A stretch of DNA of 64,000 bases from JBBQVZ01 sp963695975. GTDB taxonomy: Bacteria > Actinomycetota > UBA4738 > HRBIN12. This document shows positions 24,631 through 31,343 of the stretch, piece by piece. Position 1 is the first letter of the stretch. Every line of letters starts with the position of its first letter. The stretch spans positions 496,001 through 560,000 of the forward strand of contig CAVOIB010000002.1 of the NCBI GenBank assembly GCA_963695975.1, in the 5' to 3' direction. Below the pieces are notes generated by a model. That model worked only from the letters and a program-made list of their open reading frames with translations, ran no database searches and was not told where the DNA came from. The position numbers and the translations under genes are program-made.

Positions 24631-24644
24631 ATTACAACATTACA
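24631..24644. promoter_or_regulatory. ATTACA direct repeats upstream of the RHH-like gene
   Basis: ATTACA occurs at 24631-24636 and 24639-24644, an 8-bp period in an AT-rich patch that stands out from the GC-rich surroundings. It lies between the divergent RHH-like and M20 peptidase genes, so a repressor could control either. Confidence 0.45.
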
Positions 24645-24691
24645 TCCAGCCACGCAAGCGTGGCCTGCGCTGGTCGAGCCGGAGGCGTTGA

Positions 24692-24697
24692 TACGCT
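24692..24697 (+). promoter_or_regulatory. -10 box TACGCT for M20/ATP-grasp/C45 operon
   Basis: TACGCT ends 8 nt before ATG 24706. It sets the peptidase start and is the likely promoter of the three-gene unit. Confidence 0.5.
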
Positions 24698-24705
24698 CTG
24701 GCACC

Positions 24706-26109
24706 ATGCAGCCCCTGCCCGAGGAGGCGCCAGCCGGGGCGTACGGCGGCAGCCGCATCACCTCGGATCTCGAGCCACCTGGCGCGCTCGCCCACGACGG
24801 TCTGGGCGTCCCCTTCACCCACGCCAAGTTCGAAGGCGAGGTGGGGCCGGAGGATCATGCGCTCCTGGACGCGATCGAGTCGAGGTCGGAGTGGATGGCC
24901 GAAGTGCTGGCCGACCTGGTCCGCGCGCCGAGCACCCTGCAGCACGAGGAGTCAGGACAAGCGGTGATGCGGGCCGCGCTCCGTGGATTGCGGCTCGAGC
25001 CGGTCGATGTCCCCATGGACGCCGACGCGATCCGAGCTCACCCGGCGCACTCGCCGTTCGATTGGGACGTGTCCGGGAAACGAAACGTCGTGGCGACCTG
25101 GGGCCCCGGCGACGTCAACCACGGTCGGTCGCTGATCCTTAACGGCCACATCGACGTTGTGAGCCCGGAGCCCGTCGACCAGTGGCCCAGGGATCCGTTC
25201 GGTGCGGACCGGTCGGATGGGTGGCTGTACGGGCGCGGCGCAGCGGATATGAAGTGCGGGCTCGCCGCGATCCTCGGTGCTGTCGCCGGGCTCATCGACC
25301 TCGGTCTCACACCGCATGCGCCCGTTCACATCGAGTCGGTCGTCGAGGAGGAATGCACGGGCAACGGTACGCTCGCCTGCCTGCTCGCGGGATACACAGC
25401 CGAGGCGGCCGTCATCACGGAGCCGTTCGGAGCGGCCATCACGACCTCGCAGGTCGGCGTCCTGTGGTTCGGCGTGAGGATCACCGGTGTGTCGGGTCAC
25501 GCGGCGGAGAGCGGGAACGCGGTGAACGCGATCGAGAAGAGCCTGACCGTGATCAAGGCGCTCCGAGGGTTGGAGGACGAACTGAACGCGGCGCCACCCG
25601 CCCCGTACGATCGGTTCTCTCACCCGATCAGCCTGAACGTCGGCAAGATCCACGGTGGCGACTGGGCGTCGACGGTTCCCGGGGAGTGTGTCACCTGGTA
25701 CCGGATCGCGCTTTATCCGGGGATGGCGGTCCGCGATCTGCAGGACCGGATCGAGGCGATCGTCGCCGAGGCCGCGGTGGACGATCCCGCGATCTTCGCG
25801 CATCCGCCCGAGATCCTCTACGGGGGGTTCGCCTGCGACGGCTACGAGATCGCCGACGACGCACCGCTCGTCACCGCACTCGGCAACGCGTTCACGCGCC
25901 AGGCGGGCGAGCCACCCACGCTCGTTGCGACGACGGGAACGACCGATGCTCGCGTCTTCGGGTTGGCAGGGAACATCCCGGCGGTGTGCTTCGGCCCGTA
26001 CGCCGAGCAAGCGCACGGTGTTGATGAACGGGTGTACCTTCCGTCGGTGGTCCAGACCGCGCAGGTCCTGGGTCTGTTCGTCCGAGACTGGTGCGGGCTC
26101 GCAGGGTGA
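24706..26109 (+). CDS. M20 family metallopeptidase (ArgE/DapE type)
   Basis: 467 aa. A di-zinc amidohydrolase fold. Metal ligands are visible in NGHIDVVSPE, RGAADMKCG and the catalytic EEECTGNGT; the dimerisation domain starts around GVRITGVSGHAAESGNAVNAIEK. It should hydrolyse an N-acyl amino acid or small peptide, and the exact substrate is not readable. ATG 24706 is chosen over an open frame to 24625 because of the TACGCT box and because upstream residues overlap the control region. It is the first gene of a run with the ATP-grasp ligase (92-nt gap) and the C45 hydrolase. Confidence 0.88.
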   Translation: MQPLPEEAPAGAYGGSRITSDLEPPGALAHDGLGVPFTHAKFEGEVGPEDHALLDAIESRSEWMAEVLADLVRAPSTLQHEESGQAVMRAALRGLRLEPVDVPMDADAIRAHPAHSPFDWDVSGKRNVVATWGPGDVNHGRSLILNGHIDVVSPEPVDQWPRDPFGADRSDGWLYGRGAADMKCGLAAILGAVAGLIDLGLTPHAPVHIESVVEEECTGNGTLACLLAGYTAEAAVITEPFGAAITTSQVGVLWFGVRITGVSGHAAESGNAVNAIEKSLTVIKALRGLEDELNAAPPAPYDRFSHPISLNVGKIHGGDWASTVPGECVTWYRIALYPGMAVRDLQDRIEAIVAEAAVDDPAIFAHPPEILYGGFACDGYEIADDAPLVTALGNAFTRQAGEPPTLVATTGTTDARVFGLAGNIPAVCFGPYAEQAHGVDERVYLPSVVQTAQVLGLFVRDWCGLAG

Positions 26110-26201
26110 TCGGCTGACTCGCCGGCGCCGCCGTCCTCGTTGCGGTCGCGAGGATCATCGTGCGACGCTTGCTGCGGATCGCGCCTGAGGAGGTGATCGC
26201 G

Positions 26202-27662
26202 GTGAAGAAGGACGGACTACTCCGCGGGGTAGCAGATATCCGAAACTTCTTCCGCACGAACGAGACACCCATCTACTTCGTGTCCGCCACAGCGTTCAAC
26301 CTCCTCGGCATCGATCGCTGGGTGCGGAACTTCAAGTTCGTGAACTACTACGACTCGTTCGACGGAACACACCCGAACGTCTTCGTGCCGAAAGAGCAGG
26401 CGCCGCGCGAGTTCGGGTCGATCGAGGAGATCTGCAACTACCTGCTCAGCCACAAGGAAGTCGGCGACTTCGTGCGGCGGCGAGGACCGGGTGGCAAGGC
26501 CACGTTCCTCATGTTCGACGAGGAGACCGAGGTGCTCGCCCGCGAGCTCGGCCTCGAGGTGGCGTTCCCACCCGCGTCCCTGCGGCACCGGCTGGACTCC
26601 AAGATCGTGACGACGCAGCTCGGGAACGAGGCGGGCGTCCCGAGCGTGCCGAACACGATGGGTCGCGCGAAGGACTACGTCGCGCTGATGGCGCTCGCGA
26701 AGGCGACAGACCTCGGGGACGACCTGGTGGTCCAGACGCCGTACGGGGACTCGGGTCAGACGACGTTCTTCATCGCCGACGAGGGCGACTGGAAGGAGCA
26801 GCAGGAAAAGATCGTCGGTGAAGAGATCAAGGTGATGCGGCGGATCGACCCGCGGGAGTGCGCGATCGAGGGCGTGATCACACGCCACGGCACGCTCGTG
26901 GGGCCGCTCATGGCTGAGCTCACCGGGTTCCCCGAACTCACGCCCTACGACGGCGGCTGGTGTGGCAACGACGTGTTCCCAGAGATGCTCACCGAGAGCC
27001 AACGGAGGCTCGCCCGCGAGCGGACGTTCGCGATGGGCGAGCGGCTTCGGCGCGAGGGGTACCGCGGATACTTCGAGCTCGATTTCCTGGCGGACGAGGC
27101 GTCGGGGGAGATGTACCTGGGCGAGCTGAATCCACGCGTGACGGGCGCGTCGAGCATCACGAACGTCACGGCGGTTGCGTACGGGGACATGCCGCTGTTC
27201 CTGTTCCACCTGCTCGAGTTCATGGGTGTGGATTACGAGATCGACGTGGACGAACTCAACGAACGGTGGTCGCAACCGGGGAACATCGACGATTGGACCC
27301 AGTTCATCCTCAAGCAGACCGACGATCGCGTCGAACGGATCACCGAGGCCCCCGCTTCGGGGATCTGGCGCATGGGGCCGCCTGACCATTCGATCGCGTA
27401 TGCACGCAGAGACACCGATTGGCACACCGTGGCCGACGAGCACGAAGCGTTCTACCTGCGGATCGCGGGTCCCGGGCAGTACCGTTACCCTGGGGCCGAC
27501 CTCGGCATCATGGTGACGCGCGGCCGGTTCCTGGACGACGACCACGAGCTCACCGACCGCGCGCGATACTGGATCGACGGTGTGCAGGCGCAGTTCCGGA
27601 GCGTTCCGATCGAGGACGTGCCGCCCATCACGCCCGAGCCGTTCGGCTTCAAGATGCTCTGA
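26202..27662 (+). CDS. ATP-grasp domain ligase of biotin-carboxylase-like type
   Basis: 486 aa. The ATP-grasp region spans about 100-340: HRLDSKIVTTQLGNEAGVPS, the flexible loop VVQTPYGDSGQTTFF, and the metal/ATP-binding ELDFLADEASGEMYLGELNPRVTG. No biotin-carboxyl-carrier or carboxyltransferase gene is near, so despite similarity to biotin carboxylases it is more likely a carboxylate-amine ligase. The C-terminal 130 residues are unrecognised. GTG 26202 follows GAGGAGG at 8-nt spacing; GTG 26160 is an alternative. Its stop and the next ATG share TGATG, so the Ntn-hydrolase is translationally coupled to it. Confidence 0.78.
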   Translation: MKKDGLLRGVADIRNFFRTNETPIYFVSATAFNLLGIDRWVRNFKFVNYYDSFDGTHPNVFVPKEQAPREFGSIEEICNYLLSHKEVGDFVRRRGPGGKATFLMFDEETEVLARELGLEVAFPPASLRHRLDSKIVTTQLGNEAGVPSVPNTMGRAKDYVALMALAKATDLGDDLVVQTPYGDSGQTTFFIADEGDWKEQQEKIVGEEIKVMRRIDPRECAIEGVITRHGTLVGPLMAELTGFPELTPYDGGWCGNDVFPEMLTESQRRLARERTFAMGERLRREGYRGYFELDFLADEASGEMYLGELNPRVTGASSITNVTAVAYGDMPLFLFHLLEFMGVDYEIDVDELNERWSQPGNIDDWTQFILKQTDDRVERITEAPASGIWRMGPPDHSIAYARRDTDWHTVADEHEAFYLRIAGPGQYRYPGADLGIMVTRGRFLDDDHELTDRARYWIDGVQAQFRSVPIEDVPPITPEPFGFKML

Positions 27663-28657
27663 TGCAGATGATCCCGTTCCACTTCCGTTCGATCGAAGAG
27701 CTCGATCTCGGGGACAAGTGGCAGACCGTCTTCGAGGAGCGGTGGCCGCATTACCGGGAGTGGTTCCTGCGCGAAGGCGAGGCGGCGCGTCCGTCGTTCG
27801 CCACGAGTGTGCGGATGCTTCGCGCACACATGCCCGAGCTCCTTCCCGCGTACGAACGCCTGGTGGAGCTCGCGGGCGGAGGCGACCTGGTCGCCCGGAT
27901 GCTGTCGCTGTACAAGCCTCCGCCGTACCTGGCGGCGTGCTCGCAGGGAGCGTGGACGCGCGACGGCGGGCCGGTGCTCGTTCGCAACTACGATTACGCG
28001 CCTTCTCGGATGGAGGGCGTGGTGTGGTCGACCCGCATGCTCGAACGGCGAGTGATCGGCATGAGTGACTGCCTCTGGGGGTTGCTCGACGGGATGAACG
28101 ATGCGGGACTGGCGGTGTCGCTCACGTTCGGCGGCCGGCGTGTGATGGGAGACGGTTTCGGCATCCCGATCGTCGTGCGGTACCTCCTAGAGGTGTGCGA
28201 CGACGTCGCGGGGGCACGAGAGGCGCTCTCCCGGCTGCCGTTCTCGCTCGCGCACAACCTCACCGTGATCGACGCCACGGGCGAGGTTCTGACGGCATAC
28301 GTGTCTCCGGACCGCGAACCGATCTTTCGCTCGTTCCCCGCGGCGACGAACCATCAGGGCATCGTCGAATGGCCGGAGCAGGCGAGGGCTACGCGGACGA
28401 TCGAGCGTGAGCGGTTCATCGTGCGCCTCCTGGATGATCACGACACAACGGCGACGTCCTTCGAAGACGCGTTCTTGCGCGCGCCGTTGTTCAGCACGGC
28501 GTACGGAAGCGGCTTCGGCACGCTGTATACGGCCGCGTATCGCCCCGTGGATGGAACCGTCGACCTCCGCTGGCCGGCGTTCGGCTGGCGGCTCGGTTTC
28601 GAGGCATTCGGTGAGCTGGAGCACACCGAGGTGCTTGCAGAGGGCTCGGTGGCGTAG
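27662..28657 (+). CDS. C45-type Ntn-hydrolase (acyl-transferase/amidohydrolase)
   Basis: 331 aa, similar to the C45/acyl-CoA:6-aminopenicillanate acyltransferase-like and choloylglycine hydrolase superfamily. The predicted nucleophile is C93 (context AACSQGAWT), which would become N-terminal after autocatalytic cleavage between A92 and C93. The following GGPVLVRNYDYAP (N109, D111) is the typical strand-turn of these enzymes. It should cleave or transfer an amide-linked acyl group. The coupled start (TGATG) with the ATP-grasp gene implies the two proteins act on the same compound. No signal peptide, so cytoplasmic. Confidence 0.83.
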   Translation: MQMIPFHFRSIEELDLGDKWQTVFEERWPHYREWFLREGEAARPSFATSVRMLRAHMPELLPAYERLVELAGGGDLVARMLSLYKPPPYLAACSQGAWTRDGGPVLVRNYDYAPSRMEGVVWSTRMLERRVIGMSDCLWGLLDGMNDAGLAVSLTFGGRRVMGDGFGIPIVVRYLLEVCDDVAGAREALSRLPFSLAHNLTVIDATGEVLTAYVSPDREPIFRSFPAATNHQGIVEWPEQARATRTIERERFIVRLLDDHDTTATSFEDAFLRAPLFSTAYGSGFGTLYTAAYRPVDGTVDLRWPAFGWRLGFEAFGELEHTEVLAEGSVA

Positions 28658-28734
28658 AGACGAGGTGCGGATAGACGTGCAACGGCATCCATCGGGTGGA
28701 ACACTCGCTCTCGATATCGCACGAGGGGGACTCT

Positions 28735-29628
28735 ATGGAGACCGCTGTTCAGCCACGTAGCGCGTCGGCACCATTGATCCTGGGGATCGCCGGGGGATTC
28801 GTGCTCGCGATCGGGTCGTTCTTGACCTGGGCGACCGTCTCGGTGAACTTCGACGCGCTCGCCAGCGCGCTCGGGATCGATCCTGCGCAGATCCCCGACA
28901 GCGTGCGCGCACAGTCCACCGTGAGCGTGACGGGCTGGAAGGGCGGCGACGGCAAGTGGACGTTCTTCGCCGGGATCGTCGTGTTGGTGTTCGCAGCATT
29001 GCTGATCACCGCGCGGAACGCCCGCCTGTTCGGGATCTTGATGGTCGTCGGCGGAGCGGTCGGCGCCGGTATCGCGCTGTACGACGCGACGATCCAGAAG
29101 GACAACGTGTTGAACGATGCCGCCAGCACGTTCGCCGGAGCTGGGTTGCCAGGCCAGGTGAGCGACTTCTTCTCGGTTTCCCTCGGGATCGGGATCTGGC
29201 TCTGCATCATCGGGGGAGTCGTGTCGGTGATCGGCGGGATCATGGCGATCATGAGCGGCGGCGCGAACGCGCCGGCGATAGTCGACGGGATGACGGGCGC
29301 CGGGGTGCCGCCTCCGTCCGACGGAGGGTTCGGCACGTCGACGGTCGCGGGGTCGATGGCTCCCCCGCCGCCTCCCGTCGCCCCCATGGCCGAGGCTCCC
29401 GCCACTCAGGTCACCACCCCTGTGGCCGAGACTCCCATCCCCATGGTCCAGACTCCCACCCCTCCCGCCACCCCCTTCGCCGAGACGCCCGCCCCGACGG
29501 CCGAGACGCCCGCGCCGACGGCCGAGACGCCCGCCCCGACGGCCGAGACCGCTCCCGAGTCGGAAGCGCCTCCTGAGCCGGCCGCTGAAGAAACCGAGGG
29601 TGGGGAGGACTCCCCTTCCTCCTCGTAG
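28735..29628 (+). CDS. Membrane protein with Pro/Thr/Glu-rich repeat tail
   Basis: 297 aa. Four hydrophobic segments (about 12-35, 75-93, 97-118, 150-180) form the membrane part. Residues 195-297 are a low-complexity tail rich in Pro, Ala, Thr and Glu with three AETPAPT repeats. No catalytic motif and no assigned function. GAGGGGGA lies 5 nt before the ATG; the upstream in-frame ATG at 28696 lacks such a site. It lies 77 nt after the C45 gene and 1 nt before the YjbQ gene. Confidence 0.8.
   Translation: METAVQPRSASAPLILGIAGGFVLAIGSFLTWATVSVNFDALASALGIDPAQIPDSVRAQSTVSVTGWKGGDGKWTFFAGIVVLVFAALLITARNARLFGILMVVGGAVGAGIALYDATIQKDNVLNDAASTFAGAGLPGQVSDFFSVSLGIGIWLCIIGGVVSVIGGIMAIMSGGANAPAIVDGMTGAGVPPPSDGGFGTSTVAGSMAPPPPPVAPMAEAPATQVTTPVAETPIPMVQTPTPPATPFAETPAPTAETPAPTAETPAPTAETAPESEAPPEPAAEETEGGEDSPSSS
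29479..29550 (+). repeat. 21-bp tandem repeat encoding AETPAPT
   Basis: Three copies of a 21-nt unit (GCCGAGACGCCCGCCCCGAC plus G) at 29479, 29500 and 29521, differing at one base, plus a 9-nt partial fourth copy. In-frame, so copy-number change would lengthen or shorten the tail of the membrane protein. Confidence 0.9.
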
Positions 29629-29629
29629 C

Positions 29630-30034
29630 GTGCGGACGATCGAGTTCAGCGTCGATACCGGCGGCCGCCTGGTCGTCGACCTCACGACGCGCGTTCGGTC
29701 GTTCGCCGCCGAGGGTGGAACCGATGGGGTGCTCCACGTCTTCGTGCCGCATGCCACCGCCGGGGTCGCGCTGATGGAGACGGGGTCAGGGTCGGAGGGA
29801 GATCTTGAGGAAGCCCTCGATCGCCTGTTGCCCCGTGACGACCACTACGCACATCGGCACGGCTCGGTCGGGCATGGTGGGGATCATCTGCTCCCGGTGT
29901 TCGTCTCCCCGTCGCTGCTGCTCCCGGTGATCGAGGGAGAGGTGGCGCTCGGCACCTGGCAGTCCGTCGTGATCGTCGATCCCAACCGCCAGAACAACGA
30001 GCGGACGGTGCGGTTGAGCCTGATCCCTGCCTGA
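29630..30034 (+). CDS. YjbQ/UPF0047 family protein
   Basis: 134 aa, the family often annotated as secondary thiamine-phosphate synthase. The conserved pattern VFVPHATAGVALMETGSG, RDDHYAHRHGS, GHGGDHLLP and TWQSVVIVDPN covers the whole protein, with clustered His and Asp that are probably ligands of a bound ion. The GTG start lies 1 nt after the previous stop. E. coli YjbQ has weak thiamine-phosphate synthase activity, but the physiological role is unsettled. Confidence 0.9.
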   Translation: MRTIEFSVDTGGRLVVDLTTRVRSFAAEGGTDGVLHVFVPHATAGVALMETGSGSEGDLEEALDRLLPRDDHYAHRHGSVGHGGDHLLPVFVSPSLLLPVIEGEVALGTWQSVVIVDPNRQNNERTVRLSLIPA

Positions 30035-30039
30035 GCTAG

Positions 30040-30438
30040 CTAGAGGTACTGGCCCGGGCGCTCGGCTTTCGTTGCACTTGGTGACGCGACCGCCTGGACG
30101 TCGCGTTCGCGCAGGAGGACGAGTTCCTCGCCGTCGAGCTCGACCTCGAGGCCGGACGACGGGAGGAACAGGACCCGGTCGCCGCGCTCGGCGACGCGCA
30201 CGTCCGGCCCCACGAGCTGCACGTCGGCCCACGTGAGCCGCTTGGGGGCCTGCATCGCGGTCGCGGGGATCAGCAACCCTCCCGCCGACTTGCGTTCCCC
30301 GTTCTCCGGGGCCCGGACGACCAGTCGGTCGCCCGTGAGCCGGATCTCGGCGTCGGAGACGCGGGCCTTCCGCGCGCGGGGTTTCCGCGGCTTGGAGGTC
30401 GCGCCGGCGTCGGTGGTCTTGGCGGCGGAACGTGGCAT
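30040..30438 (-). CDS. GroES-like co-chaperonin family protein with basic N-terminal tail
   Basis: 132 aa. Residues 30-115 align with the Cpn10 fold: DRLVVRAP, a mobile-loop-like AGGLLIPATA, the VQLVGPDVR strand, GDRVLFLPSSGLEVELDGEELVLLRERDVQAV. The first 28 residues are Lys/Arg/Pro-rich and absent from ordinary GroES; the C-terminus ends in QYL, as in a second GroES-like group of actinobacteria that ends LYL. It is not beside groEL (17746) and shows no CIRCE. It may be a divergent co-chaperonin or have another role; divergent from the methyltransferase. Confidence 0.8.
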   Translation of the reverse strand: MPRSAAKTTDAGATSKPRKPRARKARVSDAEIRLTGDRLVVRAPENGERKSAGGLLIPATAMQAPKRLTWADVQLVGPDVRVAERGDRVLFLPSSGLEVELDGEELVLLRERDVQAVASPSATKAERPGQYL

Positions 30439-30447
30439 ACGCGCACG

Positions 30448-30453
30448 AGTCTA
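30448..30453 (-). promoter_or_regulatory. -10 box TAGACT for the GroES-like gene
   Basis: On the minus strand TAGACT ends 9 nt before ATG 30438, near the leaderless position. It faces the TAGCAT box of the divergent methyltransferase 15 nt away. Confidence 0.45.
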
Positions 30454-30468
30454 GCGACGGCGAACCGG

Positions 30469-30474
30469 TAGCAT
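30469..30474 (+). promoter_or_regulatory. -10 box TAGCAT for the PrmC-like gene
   Basis: TAGCAT ends 8 nt before GTG 30483 and supports that codon as a leaderless start. Confidence 0.5.
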
Positions 30475-30482
30475 GCGTCCCC

Positions 30483-31343
30483 GTGAACGCGGGCAAGCTG
30501 CTCGACCGAGCCACGAAGACGCTGAAGGCGTCCTCGTCGATCGATCACTGGCAGAAGCATCGAGAGCGCTGGGAGGCCACGGAACTCCTGACGCACGTCC
30601 TCGGCGAGGAGCCGGGACCGGAGGATGAGGTCTCACCGAAGTCCAGGCGGCGGTTCGAGGAGATGGTGGATCGTCGGGCTACCGGCGAGCCGATCCCGTT
30701 CATCAAGGGATACTCGGAGTTCCGCGGTCTCGAGCTGCTCGCCGAACCCGGCGTGTTCGTTCCGCGCGATTCTTCGGAGTTCCTCGCCGAGCAGGCGGTC
30801 CGCCGGCTGCGCCGACGGAAGTCTCCCGTCGCCGTGGACCTCGCCACGGGGGGTGGCACGATCGCGCTCGCTGTCGCGAACGAGGTCCCGGAGGCCGCGG
30901 TCTATGGGACCGACCTGTCGGAGGACGCCGTTCGGCTGGCGCGCAAGAACGCGAAGCGGCTCGGCCTTCGCGCGACGTTCCGCCAGGGAGATCTGTTCGG
31001 CGCGCTGCCGAGGAAGCTCCGCGGAAGGGTAGACGTCATCACGTTGCACCCTCCCTACGTGGCCCGCGACGAGATCGAGACGCTCCCGGATGAGATCCGC
31101 GAGTGGGAGCCGATGCACACGCTGACGGACCGCAGCGAGGACGGGCTGGGGTTGATCCGTCGCTCGGTGGATGAGTCGCCCGCGTGGCTGCGACCGGGGG
31201 GTTGGTTGCTCATGGAGGTCGATCCCGACCGAGCCCGGGACGTGATGCCTGTCTTCCGGCGCGGCGGCTTCCGCGACATCGCCTCCACCAAGGGCGGACC
31301 GTTGCGGGTCACCCGCGTGATCGTCGGAAAGCGACCCCGATGA
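30483..31343 (+). CDS. PrmC/HemK-like SAM-dependent methyltransferase
   Basis: 286 aa. The N-terminal helical region (WEATELLTHVLGEEPG; RRATGEPIPFIKGYSEFRG) and the Rossmann SAM-binding motif VDLATGGGTIALAVA match the HemK/PrmC family, which methylates the Gln of the GGQ motif in release factors. The substrate motif NPPY reads HPPY here (ITLHPPYVA), so the usual Asn is His. This could be a paralogue with a different substrate rather than the true PrmC. It overlaps the next S9 peptidase by ATGA. Confidence 0.82.
   Translation: MNAGKLLDRATKTLKASSSIDHWQKHRERWEATELLTHVLGEEPGPEDEVSPKSRRRFEEMVDRRATGEPIPFIKGYSEFRGLELLAEPGVFVPRDSSEFLAEQAVRRLRRRKSPVAVDLATGGGTIALAVANEVPEAAVYGTDLSEDAVRLARKNAKRLGLRATFRQGDLFGALPRKLRGRVDVITLHPPYVARDEIETLPDEIREWEPMHTLTDRSEDGLGLIRRSVDESPAWLRPGGWLLMEVDPDRARDVMPVFRRGGFRDIASTKGGPLRVTRVIVGKRPR

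Noticed and set aside
26202..27662. Biotin carboxylase as the name for the ATP-grasp gene
   Set aside because: No biotin carboxyl carrier or carboxyltransferase is nearby and the partners are amide hydrolases; a C-N ligase role is at least as likely, so the neutral family name is used.
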